Shown here: positions 52,783-60,498 of the stretch, piece after piece
How positions within the stretch are numbered: the stretch's first letter is position 1
How the letters are laid out: each line of letters begins with the position of its first letter
Source of the DNA: JANNPJ01 sp965200525
GTDB taxonomy: Bacteria; Actinomycetota; Actinomycetes; Actinomycetales; Kineosporiaceae
Direction: 5' to 3'
Length of the DNA: 64,000 nt
Assembly: GCA_965200525.1 (NCBI GenBank)
Contig: OZ241368.1
Coordinates: 2,542,001-2,606,000 of the forward strand
Position numbers and translations under genes: made by a program
The notes under the pieces: model-generated
The model's input: the letters and a program-made list of their open reading frames with translations, nothing else
What the model was told of the DNA's origin: nothing
Databases searched by the model: none

Positions 52783-53691
52783 ATGAGCGAACTCGTGGAC
52801 GACGGGCGGACCATCTTGATCACCGGGGCCACCGATGGCCTGGGCCGGGCCCTGGCCCATTCGTTGGCGGCGTCCGGGGCCACGGTGATCCTGCACGGCC
52901 GCGATCCGGATCGGCTGAACCTCGCCGCCGCCGAGATCACCGAACGTACCGGGCGGGCACCGACCGCCGTGCTGGCCGACCTCGCCGACCTCGCGCAGGT
53001 GCACCGGCTCAGCAGGCAGGTCGGCGAGCTCACCGATCGGCTCGACGTGCTGGTCAGCAACGCCGGCATCGGTTCCGGCGAGCCGGCCGGGCGGCATCGT
53101 CAGGTGACGGTGGACGGCGTCGAATTGCGTTTCGCCGTCAATTATCTGGCCGGGTTCGACCTGAGCCTGCGCTTGTTGCCGCTGCTCCGGGCGGCGAAGG
53201 CCGGAACCGGGCCGACTCCCGGATCAGCCGGCCCGGCCGGATCAGCCGGCCCGGCCGGGTCGGCGTCCGTGCGGATCGTGAATGTCGCCTCGCTCGGCCA
53301 GGCGCCGATCGATTTCGACGACGTCATGATCGAGCACGGGTACAGCGGCACCCGGGCCTACGGCCAGAGCAAGCTGGCTCAGATCACCGCCGGGTTCGTG
53401 CTGGCCGACCGGCTGCGGCCGGAAGGAATCACGGTGAACAGCCTGCACCCCTCCACCTACATGCCGACCAAGATGGTGCTCCAGGAGATCGGCCGAAGCA
53501 TCGACAGCCTGGAGGACGGCGAGGCGGCAACCCGCCGCCTGGTCGACGACCCGGCCCTGGCCGGCGTCAGCGGCAAATTCTTCGACCGCACCCGGGAGGC
53601 ACGAGCCGATGCCAGCGCCTACGACACCACGGTTCAGAACCGGCTCTGGAAGCTGAGTCTGGAGCTGACCGGCGCGCCGGACGTGGCCTGA
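52783..53691 (+). CDS. Short-chain dehydrogenase/reductase
   Basis: NAD(P)-dependent SDR of 302 residues. It has ILITGATDGLGRALAHSLAA near residue 9 (TGxxxGxG), DLADLAQVHRL, VLVSNAGIGSG, the serine in VRIVNVASLGQAP and the catalytic Tyr-x3-Lys in TRAYGQSKLAQI near residue 195. A Gly/Pro/Ala insert before the serine strand comes from an 18-bp tandem duplication. The ATG at 52783 starts just before the Rossmann strand; no good SD is seen. Divergent from the peptidase gene. Confidence 0.88.
   Translation: MSELVDDGRTILITGATDGLGRALAHSLAASGATVILHGRDPDRLNLAAAEITERTGRAPTAVLADLADLAQVHRLSRQVGELTDRLDVLVSNAGIGSGEPAGRHRQVTVDGVELRFAVNYLAGFDLSLRLLPLLRAAKAGTGPTPGSAGPAGSAGPAGSASVRIVNVASLGQAPIDFDDVMIEHGYSGTRAYGQSKLAQITAGFVLADRLRPEGITVNSLHPSTYMPTKMVLQEIGRSIDSLEDGEAATRRLVDDPALAGVSGKFFDRTREARADASAYDTTVQNRLWKLSLELTGAPDVA
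53221..53256 (+). repeat. 18-bp perfect tandem duplication inside the SDR gene
   Basis: GGATCAGCCGGCCCGGCC is repeated exactly at 53221-53238 and 53239-53256, with a decayed partial third copy. It adds GSAGPA repeats to a surface loop and keeps the frame. Confidence 0.9.
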
Positions 53692-53770
53692 TCGCTGTCT
53701 CGACCGACCGCTGTCTCGGCCTAATCGCAATCTCGGCCTGATCGCTGTCTCGGCCGGACGCTATTTCGGG
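53687..53770. repeat. Five-copy degenerate 17-bp tandem repeat across two stop codons
   Basis: Units at 53687-53703, 53704-53719, 53720-53736, 53737-53753 and 53754-53770 follow CCTGATCGCTGTCTCGG; the first and fourth differ at one base. The array runs from the SDR stop to the convergent ArsR-SRPBCC stop and fills the whole intergenic gap. The first and last copies contribute the stop codons of both genes. Confidence 0.85.
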
Positions 53771-54516
53771 GAGTACATCAGTGAGCCGGGCGTGGTGAGC
53801 AGTTCGCCGGTCTCCAGCCAGGTCTTCAGACCGGAGAGGATCATGGGCCAGCCGCCGTAGATCTGCTCGTTGGCGCCCTCACGCAACTGGTCGTGAGTCA
53901 CGAGCAACCGGCACGAGTCGCCGACCGGCTCGATCTCCCAGGTGACCCGCGAGTATCCCTCGCTCGCGACCTCGTCGCTCCACAGCGCCTTCATGGTCTG
54001 AACCAGCCGGCGGGGCGGGTCGAGCTCGACGTTCTCACCTTCACCGAGCACGCCACCCATCGGGTGGCTCTGCTCGAAGTGCCCGCCGGCGACCCAGTCG
54101 GACTTGATCGTGACGCCGAAGTTGTACTTGCCGCGGATCTCGGAATCGGTGATTGCTTCCCAGAGTCGTTCCGGGGTGGTGCGAATGTAGATCTCGAAGA
54201 TCTTCTCCATCGAACTCTCCAGACTGGACTTGAGCGCGCTCAGCCCTGCGGCCCACGGCTCGGCGTACTTGCTGACCCACCGGTCGTGGACGAGCCGGAT
54301 CGGCACCGGGTTGAGGAAGTGCAGCTTCTCCCGCCCCCGGCGTCGGCTGACGACCAGACCGGCCTCTTCCAGCAACTTCAGGTGCTTCATGACGCCGAAG
54401 CGCGAGATCTCGAACCGGGCCTCGAGCATGCCCAGGGTCTGGCCGTCCTCCCGGAAGAGCTCGTCGAGCAAGCTCCTGCGGGTGGGGTCGGACAGCGCCT
54501 TGAACACCTCGTCCAC
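53761..54516 (-). CDS. ArsR-type HTH fused to an SRPBCC (AHSA1-like) domain
   Basis: Two-domain regulator of 251 residues. Residues 1-95 are an ArsR winged helix: FKALSDPTRRSLLDELF, then FEISRFGVMKHLKLLEEAGL and VVSRRRGREKLHFLNPVPIR; residues about 105-235 are a Bet v1/AHSA1-like cavity domain starting IFEIYIRTTPERLWEAITDS. This fusion is a known architecture in which the cavity domain may sense a hydrophobic ligand. I chose the GTG at 54514-54516: a TTGACA-18-TATTTT promoter places the transcript start on it, and an open frame to 54546 would run through the operator. Confidence 0.88.
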   Translation of the reverse strand: MDEVFKALSDPTRRSLLDELFREDGQTLGMLEARFEISRFGVMKHLKLLEEAGLVVSRRRGREKLHFLNPVPIRLVHDRWVSKYAEPWAAGLSALKSSLESSMEKIFEIYIRTTPERLWEAITDSEIRGKYNFGVTIKSDWVAGGHFEQSHPMGGVLGEGENVELDPPRRLVQTMKALWSDEVASEGYSRVTWEIEPVGDSCRLLVTHDQLREGANEQIYGGWPMILSGLKTWLETGELLTTPGSLMYSPK

Positions 54517-54523
54517 AGCACCG

Positions 54524-54553
54524 AAAATAGGTGACCTATTGGTCACATGTCAA
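54524..54553 (-). promoter_or_regulatory. Promoter with palindromic operator filling its spacer, leaderless start
   Basis: Read leftward: TTGACA (54553-54548), 18-base spacer, TATTTT (54529-54524), then seven bases to the GTG at 54516. The spacer contains the perfect inverted repeat GTGACC-AATA-GGTCAC (54546-54531). A dimeric ArsR protein bound there would block RNA polymerase, so this looks like an autoregulated, leaderless gene. Confidence 0.75.
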
Positions 54554-54591
54554 GCCGTCGGCCGAGTCGAGCAGCCGGCCGAGCCTGGCCG

Positions 54592-57249
54592 CTAGGTCGC
54601 CATGTCCACGAAGCGCGAGTAGTGCCCCTGGAAGGCGACCGTGATCGTGTCGGTCGGCCCGTTACGGTGCTTGGCCACGATGAAGTCGGCCTCCCCGGCG
54701 CGCGGGCTCTCCTTCTCGTACGCGTCCTCCCGGTGCAGCAGGATCACCATGTCGGCATCCTGCTCGATGCTGTTGTGGACGGCGATGCCGTTGGCCACGA
54801 AGTTATGGGTGCCGACTACCGTGGCATCGAAGACCTGCTCTTCACCATCCGGCTCCACCGAGACGACCGTGTCCCAGAGGACGTCGTTGACGGCATACAT
54901 CTCGAGATCGGCGTCTCCGAGCAGTGCGGCAACCTTTCCGAGTCGCTGCCGGCTAGGGCTGCGCTTCCACATCGTGGAGCCGGAGAACTGGGTTCCCATG
55001 GCCGCCGCGAACTCCCGGTGCGTGATCTTCTGTTCAGCCAGTATGACGCGGACCCGATCCCAGATCTCCTTGGGCACCGTGTCCACGTTAGGGCTCGCTT
55101 TGATCGGGGCCACAACGTCGATCAACTGGGTGACGTTCTCGCCTCGGCGGCCGTGCACGCCGATCTCGTGAAGAAAACGGCGCTGGTCCTCGACGCCGGA
55201 GATGTCGAGAGTGAAGCCGTCGCGATACCCGGTCTTGTGCGCGGTCCTGATCCGGCACGAGATCCCGAACCGCAGCAGTAAGCGAGAGACGTCGTCGACC
55301 AGTTTCCGACTCGTCGAGGCGTAATAGACCCGACCACCCCGGACTGTCTTGTTGACGGTGACAGATCCGTCTGTGGCCCACAGGTGTCGGAGGAACAGCG
55401 AGATCTGGCGTTTGGGAAGAGAGAACACCTCGGTCGGCACGAACTTTTCGTGGCTGCGCAGACCGAAGAGACCAAGGCCATCGAGCCACTCAGCGATGGG
55501 GTTCCGTCGTCCGTGAGTCAGATGGTAAGGAGCCGACAGGCGAAGGGTGATGCATCTCGCCGCCGAGTATTCGTCTCTGACCGTGGTGATGCCGAAAAAG
55601 TGTGCCGCGTCGGTGACCGCCGCCAGATTGGCCTCGTCGATACTGGCATATCGAATGGGCTGGCGAGAGACGAATGATCCGTCGCCGATCAAATGGGCCA
55701 GCATGATGGCCTGACGGTCGTCCCACGTCGCCGTCGTGGATTCCGGTGCCATGACATGGCGGGGGGTGGCGACCCGAGCGCCGGTGGCGAGTTCGCCGAT
55801 GGGTACCCAGCCCTCATAGGTGAGGAAGGGATGGTTGGCGGTAGCCCGTACTTCCTTGCCGGACGCCAGCCGGACCCGAAACACCGGTTTGTGGCCCGTG
55901 GGGAAGACATGGGTGAGGTGACGGCGGACGTAGCGCAGGCTCTCGTCCAGCGACCAGACCGGCACGTCCGTGGTACCCGAGGCGTAGAGCTCGCCCATCG
56001 TGACCTCGGCACCGGTGTCGGCCCGAAGCACGCGGGTGTCAGCGGTGAGGCAACCGGACTCGCGGAGGTCAGACATCTGGGGCTTCTTGTCGGTTCGCTG
56101 TTCGGGGCCACGGTTGAGCTGGCTGAGGGCGATGACCGGGACCTGGATCTCCTTGGCCAGCAGCTTGAGTGCCCGAGAGAACTCGCTGACCTCCTGCTGG
56201 CGACTCTCGACCCGCTTGCCGCTGGTCATCAGCTGCAAATAGTCGATGATCACCAGCTTCAGGTCGTGCTTCTGCTTGAGCCGGCGGCACTTGGCCCGGA
56301 TCTCCATGAGCGACATGTTGGGGCTGTCGTCGATGAAGAACGGCGCTTCGCTGACCTCGCCCATGGTCTTGGCCAGGCGGGTCCAGTCCTCTTCGCGCAT
56401 GGTGCCCTTGCGCATGTTCTGGAGCGGAATGCGGGCCTCGGCCGACAGCAACCGCATGGTGATCTCGTTACGGCCCATTTCGAGGCTGAACATCACCGAG
56501 GCCATGTTGTGATGGATGGACGCCGCGCGGGCAATGTCCAGACCCAAGGTCGATTTGCCCATTGCCGGACGGGCCGCGATGACGATCATCTGGCCCGGGT
56601 GCAGGCCGTTGGTGAGCCGGTCGAGATCGGCGAAACCGGTGGGGACGCCGGTCATTCCGTCGCCGCGGTGACTGGAGGCCTCGATCTCGTCGATCGTGCC
56701 CTCGATCACCTCGCCGAGGGGCGCGTAGTCTTCGCTGCTGCGGGTCTCGGTGACGGCGTAGACCTCGGCCTGGGCCGAGTTCACGATCTCGTCGACATCG
56801 CCGCCGCCGCGCCCGTCGGAGCCACCGTAGCCGAGCTGGACGATCCGGGTGCCGGCCTCGACCAGGCGGCGCAGCACGGCCCGCTCACGGACGATGCGCG
56901 CGTAGAAGCCGGCGTTGGCCGCGGTCGGCACCGACGAGATCAGGGTGTGCAGGTAGGCCGGCCCACCCACCTTGGACAGCTCGCCCCGCTTGGTCAGCTC
57001 GTCGGCGACCGTGACCGCATCGGCCGGCTCGCCCCGGCCGTACAGGTCGAGGACGGCGTCGTAGATCGACTCGTGCGCGGGCCGGTAGAAGTCGTTGATC
57101 CGGAGTACTTCGATCACATCGGCGATCGCATCCTTGGACAGCATCATGCCGCCCAGCACGCTCTGCTCGGCCGCCACATCCTGGGGAGGAGTGCGGCCCA
57201 GCTCCTGCGACGGACCGCCCTGCGTCACGGGCAGATCAACGATCGACAT
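54592..57249 (-). CDS. dnaB: Replicative DNA helicase DnaB with an in-frame intein
   Basis: Precursor of 885 residues. The exteins (residues 1-399 and 827-885, together 458) make a normal DnaB: N-terminal domain with PPQDVAAEQSVLGGMMLS, then the RecA-like motor with Walker A AARPAMGKSTLGLDIARAAS and Walker B VIIDYLQLM. The intein sits between SDLRESG and SIEQDADMV, a known DnaB insertion point shared with mycobacterial DnaB. It must splice out for the helicase to work. ATG at 57247-57249 follows AGAGGAGCA. Leftward, next to the rplI-rpsF block as in other actinobacteria. Confidence 0.96.
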   Translation of the reverse strand: MSIVDLPVTQGGPSQELGRTPPQDVAAEQSVLGGMMLSKDAIADVIEVLRINDFYRPAHESIYDAVLDLYGRGEPADAVTVADELTKRGELSKVGGPAYLHTLISSVPTAANAGFYARIVRERAVLRRLVEAGTRIVQLGYGGSDGRGGGDVDEIVNSAQAEVYAVTETRSSEDYAPLGEVIEGTIDEIEASSHRGDGMTGVPTGFADLDRLTNGLHPGQMIVIAARPAMGKSTLGLDIARAASIHHNMASVMFSLEMGRNEITMRLLSAEARIPLQNMRKGTMREEDWTRLAKTMGEVSEAPFFIDDSPNMSLMEIRAKCRRLKQKHDLKLVIIDYLQLMTSGKRVESRQQEVSEFSRALKLLAKEIQVPVIALSQLNRGPEQRTDKKPQMSDLRESGCLTADTRVLRADTGAEVTMGELYASGTTDVPVWSLDESLRYVRRHLTHVFPTGHKPVFRVRLASGKEVRATANHPFLTYEGWVPIGELATGARVATPRHVMAPESTTATWDDRQAIMLAHLIGDGSFVSRQPIRYASIDEANLAAVTDAAHFFGITTVRDEYSAARCITLRLSAPYHLTHGRRNPIAEWLDGLGLFGLRSHEKFVPTEVFSLPKRQISLFLRHLWATDGSVTVNKTVRGGRVYYASTSRKLVDDVSRLLLRFGISCRIRTAHKTGYRDGFTLDISGVEDQRRFLHEIGVHGRRGENVTQLIDVVAPIKASPNVDTVPKEIWDRVRVILAEQKITHREFAAAMGTQFSGSTMWKRSPSRQRLGKVAALLGDADLEMYAVNDVLWDTVVSVEPDGEEQVFDATVVGTHNFVANGIAVHNSIEQDADMVILLHREDAYEKESPRAGEADFIVAKHRNGPTDTITVAFQGHYSRFVDMAT
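54772..56052 (-). mobile_element. DnaB intein with LAGLIDADG endonuclease and HTH-like insert
   Basis: 427-residue intein (precursor residues 400-826). Splicing residues are Cys at its start (CLTADTRVLRADTG), the block B TANHPFLT with His near 473, the penultimate His and last Asn in NGIAVHN, and Ser as the +1 extein residue. Two endonuclease motifs are visible: MLAHLIGDGSF near 517 and LRHLWATDGSV near 620, each with the catalytic Asp, so homing may be active. Residues about 730-785 (ILAEQKITHREFAAAMGTQF, SPSRQRLGKVAALLGD) look like an added XRE-type helix-turn-helix. Confidence 0.93.
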
Positions 57250-57320
57250 TGCTCCTCTTCCTCAGCCGGCACGTGCTTCGGACTTACCGTCGCGATCCGG
57301 CGGTGATGCTGACCAGCTAA

Positions 57321-57392
57321 CCGGACACCACCGACATTCTGCCGGAGAGCGACTGAGATCCATCTCTCCGTAACGGATGTCGGCGAGTCCGG
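57321..57392. other. Three-tier nested inverted repeat upstream of dnaB
   Basis: Three nested arm pairs share one centre: CCGGAC/GTCCGG (57321-57326 with 57387-57392), CCGACAT/ATGTCGG (57331-57337 with 57377-57383) and CGGAGAG/CTCTCCG (57343-57349 with 57364-57370), with internal loops of 4/3 and 5/6 bases and a 14-base top loop. All 20 pairs are perfect. It lies 70-145 bases ahead of the dnaB ATG, next to the DnaA-box-like cluster. It could be a dnaB leader RNA structure, a small RNA, or a protein-binding DNA hairpin. Confidence 0.6.
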
Positions 57393-57464
57393 GCGCTGCC
57401 CGACAGCTCCACCGGTGACCAGGGTCCTGAAGGTAGGGCCCCGGAGCCCTCCGGCTCAACGCCC

Positions 57465-57627
57465 TTGTCCACACCCCCGTGCACAACTGTCCCCACCCTG
57501 TGGATGAGGGGTGGACAAACCCCGGAGGTTACCCACAGCTTGTGGAAAACCCTGGGGATACAGTTTCGGGCATTCCCGGCGGCCAAGCCTCTGACCGGCG
57601 CAAGCGCCGTCCACGGGCTGTGGATGT
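57465..57627. other. Cluster of DnaA-box-like 9-mers beside dnaB
   Basis: Within 163 bases lie TTGTCCACA (57465-57473, matching the actinobacterial DnaA box), and sites one base from a box at 57499-57507 (TGTGGATGA), 57510-57518 (GGTGGACAA), 57529-57537 (TTACCCACA) and 57541-57549 (TGTGGAAAA), with a weaker one at 57619-57627. An A-rich stretch (57629-57635) follows. No dnaA or dnaN is in the window, so this is not the standard oriC context; it may be a DnaA-regulated promoter, a DnaA-titrating site, or an accessory origin element. The whole 57250-57709 gap has no gene. Confidence 0.6.
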
Positions 57628-57709
57628 GAAAAAATCCAGAGGAATTTGGCGGCCTGCGGAAGACACGCAGAAGAAGCATCACGCCGACGCCTGAATGTGA
57701 GGAGATCAC

Positions 57710-59035
57710 GTGACGGCGCGCCCCGCCTCAACCGAGCGCAAAATCCTGGCCCTGGCCCTGCCCGCCCTCGGCGCTCTGATCGCCGAGCCGCTGTTCCTGC
57801 TGGCCGATTCGGCCATCGTGGGCCGGCTCGGCACCACCCAGCTGGCCGGACTGGGGCTGGCCGGAGCCGTCCTGGCCACCGCGGTCAACGTATTCGTCTT
57901 CCTGGCCTACGGCACCACCAGCAGCGTGGCCCGGCGGATCGGCGCCGGCGACCGGGACGGCGCGATCACGATCGGCCTGGACGCCGCCTGGCTGGCCGCC
58001 GGGATCGGTGTCGTCGTGGCTCTGCTCGGCCGACCGGCCTCCGGGCTGATTGTCGACGGGTTCGGCGCGAGTGACGCCGTCAGCGCCGCCGCGGTCACGT
58101 ACCTGCGCTGGTCGCTGCCCGGCGTCCCGGCCATGCTGGTGGTGATGGCCCTGGTCGGGGTGCTGCGCGGGTTGCAGAACACCCGGGTCACGCTCTGGCT
58201 GGCCGTGGTCGCGGCGGTGCTGAACGCGGCCCTCAACCTGCTCCTGGTGCACGGCCTGGGCTGGGGGATCAAAGGTTCGGCGATCGGCACGGTGATCGTC
58301 CAGATCGGGATGGCCGGCACCGCACTGGCCATCGTGGGATCGGCCGCGCGCCGAGCGTCGGTGCCACTGCGACCCCGGTGGGACGGCGTCCGCCTGGTCG
58401 GTCGGACCGGCGTCCCGTTGCTGGTACGAACCATCGCGCTGCGAGCCGTGCTGCTGGTGACCACCGCGGTCGCGGCCACGCTGGGCGCACCGGCACTGGC
58501 CGCCCATCAGGTGGCGAGCAACATCTGGACCCTGCTCGCCCTCGGCCTGGACGCCCTGGCCATCGCCGCCCAGGCCCTCACCGGAGCCGCCCTCGGGGCC
58601 GGCGACCTCCTCGAGGTGCGGGCCGCGACCCGGCAGATGGTCCGCTGGGGCGTTGCCGCCGGCGTGCTGTTCGGCGTCGTCCTGCTGCTCTGCGGCAGCC
58701 TGTTCGGGCCGTTGTTCAGCGCCGATCCGGCGGTCCGGACCGCACTGCGGGCCACCCTGCTGGTGGCGGCGGTGACCCAGCCGCTGGCGGGCTACGTGTT
58801 CGTCCTGGACGGCGTGCTGATCGGCGCCGGGGACGGGCGCTTCCTGGCCGGCGCGGCCCTGATCCAGACCCTGATCTTCGTGCCGGTGGCGCTGGCCATC
58901 GGCGCCTGGGGGCCCCCCGGCACGGGCGGCCTGGTGCTGCTCTGGGTCGCCTACGCGGGCGGCTGGATGGCCCTCAGGGCGATCCTGCTCGGGCTGCGGG
59001 CCCGGGGCGACCGCTGGCTCGTCACGGGAGCCTGA
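57710..59035 (+). CDS. MATE-family efflux transporter (DinF-like)
   Basis: Cation-coupled multidrug exporter of 441 residues with twelve hydrophobic helices. It begins KILALALPALGALIAEPLFL with LADSAIVGRLGTTQLAGLGL, and the second half repeats the pattern (VRTIALRAVLLVTTAVAATL, PALAAHQVASNIWTLLAL), as in DinF/NorM proteins. GTG start after GAGGAG. The place between dnaB and rplI is shared with streptomycetes. Substrate unknown. Convergent with rplI; a terminator lies between. Confidence 0.92.
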   Translation: MTARPASTERKILALALPALGALIAEPLFLLADSAIVGRLGTTQLAGLGLAGAVLATAVNVFVFLAYGTTSSVARRIGAGDRDGAITIGLDAAWLAAGIGVVVALLGRPASGLIVDGFGASDAVSAAAVTYLRWSLPGVPAMLVVMALVGVLRGLQNTRVTLWLAVVAAVLNAALNLLLVHGLGWGIKGSAIGTVIVQIGMAGTALAIVGSAARRASVPLRPRWDGVRLVGRTGVPLLVRTIALRAVLLVTTAVAATLGAPALAAHQVASNIWTLLALGLDALAIAAQALTGAALGAGDLLEVRAATRQMVRWGVAAGVLFGVVLLLCGSLFGPLFSADPAVRTALRATLLVAAVTQPLAGYVFVLDGVLIGAGDGRFLAGAALIQTLIFVPVALAIGAWGPPGTGGLVLLWVAYAGGWMALRAILLGLRARGDRWLVTGA

Positions 59036-59063
59036 GCGAACGGGAGCCGGGCGAGAACGACGA

Positions 59064-59104
59064 AGCCCCCGGACCCACCCCGACGAGGGGTGGATCCGAG
59101 GGCT
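59064..59104 (-). terminator. Terminator-like hairpin after rplI
   Basis: Arms 59064-59081 and 59087-59104 pair over 18 positions around a five-base loop. The two non-matching positions are G-U pairs in leftward RNA but C-A mismatches in rightward RNA, so it serves the rpsF-ssb-rpsR-rplI transcript rather than the MATE gene. A 12-base direct repeat TGAGCGAACGGG (59033 and 59107) flanks it. Confidence 0.65.
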
Positions 59105-59119
59105 GCTGAGCGAACGGGC

Positions 59120-59569
59120 TCAGGCTTCGGCGACAACCTTGAGCGCGACCTTGGCCGAGACCTCGGGGTGCAGGCGCACGAGCGCCGTGTACTCACCGAG
59201 GGTCTTGATCGGCTGGGTCAGCTCCACCTTGCGGCGGTCGACCTGGGGGCCGTCGGCGTTCACGATCGCGGTGGCCACGTCGGCCGGGGTGATCGCACCG
59301 AACAGTCGGCCCGAGGCTCCGGCCCGAACGGCCAGGCGCACCGGACGGTTCTCCAGCGACTGCCGGATCTTCTGGGCCTCTTCGAGGGTCTGGATCTCCC
59401 GGCTCTCGCGAGCCTTGCGGATCGCAGAGACCTGCTTCTCGCCGCCCTTGGTCCAGGCGGTACCGAGACCGCGCGGGACGAGGTAGTTACGGCCGTAGCC
59501 GTCCTTGACCTCGACGACGTCACCGGGGGCACCGAGACCGGTGACCTCCTGCGTGAGGATGAGCTTCAT
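59120..59569 (-). CDS. rplI: 50S ribosomal protein L9
   Basis: L9 of 149 residues: MKLILTQEVTGLGAPGDVVE and VKDGYGRNYLVPRGLGTAWT form the N-terminal 23S-binding domain, a long connecting helix follows, and a C-terminal domain ends with PEVSAKVALKVVAEA. Usual length. Last gene of the leftward rpsF-ssb-rpsR-rplI operon, with a hairpin terminator behind it. Confidence 0.98.
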   Translation of the reverse strand: MKLILTQEVTGLGAPGDVVEVKDGYGRNYLVPRGLGTAWTKGGEKQVSAIRKARESREIQTLEEAQKIRQSLENRPVRLAVRAGASGRLFGAITPADVATAIVNADGPQVDRRKVELTQPIKTLGEYTALVRLHPEVSAKVALKVVAEA

Positions 59570-59585
59570 CTGATCTGCCCCTTTC

Positions 59586-59822
59586 TCAGCGTGCAGAGCT
59601 GGAGTAGGGCAGCAGAGCCATCTCGCGAGCGTTCTTGACAGCCTTCGCGATATCGCGCTGCTGCTGAACGGTCACGCCGGTCACCCGGCGAGCGCGGATC
59701 TTGCCGCGGTCGGAGATGAACTTCCGCAGCAGGGCGGTGTCCTTGTAGTCGACCACCGTGATCTTGGCGGCCTTGAGCGGGTTCTGCTTCTTCTTCGGCT
59801 TGCGCACGGGTGGCTTGGCCAT
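59586..59822 (-). CDS. rpsR: 30S ribosomal protein S18
   Basis: S18 of 78 residues: a basic N-terminus (MAKPPVRKPKKKQNPLKAAK) and the conserved VDYKDTALLRKFISDRGKIR with ARRVTGVTVQQQRDIAKAVK. AAGGAG lies upstream of the ATG at 59820-59822, so the frame that stays open beyond is not coding. No zinc-binding cysteines are present, so this is the Zn-independent (C-minus) form. Between ssb and rplI. Confidence 0.98.
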   Translation of the reverse strand: MAKPPVRKPKKKQNPLKAAKITVVDYKDTALLRKFISDRGKIRARRVTGVTVQQQRDIAKAVKNAREMALLPYSSSAR

Positions 59823-59892
59823 CGTGGTGCTCCTTAATCGCGGAGCCCGGACTTGCACGCAGCAGCGGCCCGGGATGGGATGAAACTGTTGA

Positions 59893-60456
59893 TCAGAAAG
59901 GCGGTTCTTCCTGGCTGCCGCCGAAGCCGCCGCCACCACCGCCACTGCCGCCACCGGACGGACCGGTCGCCCACGGGTCGTCCGCCGGAGAGGACGATCC
60001 GCCGCCACCACCGCCGGAGTAACCGCCGCCACCACCGCCACCGGATCCGGAACCGCCGCCACCGAAGCCGCCGCCACCGCCTCCGCCGCCACGAGTGGTC
60101 TTGTTGACCTTCGCGGTGGCATAACGCAGCGACGGGCCGAGCTCATCGACCTCGAGCTCCATGACCGTGCGCTTCTCGCCCTCCTTGGTGTCGTACGAGC
60201 GGCTCTTCAGCCGGCCCGTGACGATCACCCGGGAGCCTCGCTGCAGCGACTCGGCGACGTTCTCAGCCGCGTCACGCCACACCGAGCAGCGCAGGAACAG
60301 GGTCTCGCCGTCCTTCCACTCGTTCGACTGGCGGTCGAACGCGCGGGGGGTGGACGCGACGGTGAAGTTCGCCACCGCGGCCCCGGACGGCGTGAACCGC
60401 AGTTCGGGATCGGCGGTGAGGTTACCGATGAGCGTGAGCGTGGTGTCGCCGGCCAT
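59893..60456 (-). CDS. ssb: Single-stranded DNA-binding protein
   Basis: SSB of 187 residues. OB-fold residues 1-115 begin MAGDTTLTLIGNLTADPELR with FTPSGAAVANFTVASTPRAF and WRDAAENVAESLQRGSRVIV; a glycine-rich linker of about 60 residues follows and the acidic tip is SQEEPPF, the partner-binding end. Forms tetramers that protect ssDNA in replication and repair. ATG follows GGAGAGACCCGA. In the rpsF-ssb-rpsR-rplI operon. Confidence 0.97.
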   Translation of the reverse strand: MAGDTTLTLIGNLTADPELRFTPSGAAVANFTVASTPRAFDRQSNEWKDGETLFLRCSVWRDAAENVAESLQRGSRVIVTGRLKSRSYDTKEGEKRTVMELEVDELGPSLRYATAKVNKTTRGGGGGGGGFGGGGSGSGGGGGGGYSGGGGGGSSSPADDPWATGPSGGGSGGGGGGFGGSQEEPPF

Positions 60457-60498
60457 TCGGGTCTCTCCGGTTCTGACGCTGGTGGGGTGGTGCGGGGG

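Noticed and set aside
57250..57709. Calling the region a true oriC
   Set aside because: No dnaA/dnaN nearby and several boxes are imperfect; only a DnaA-box-like cluster can be supported.
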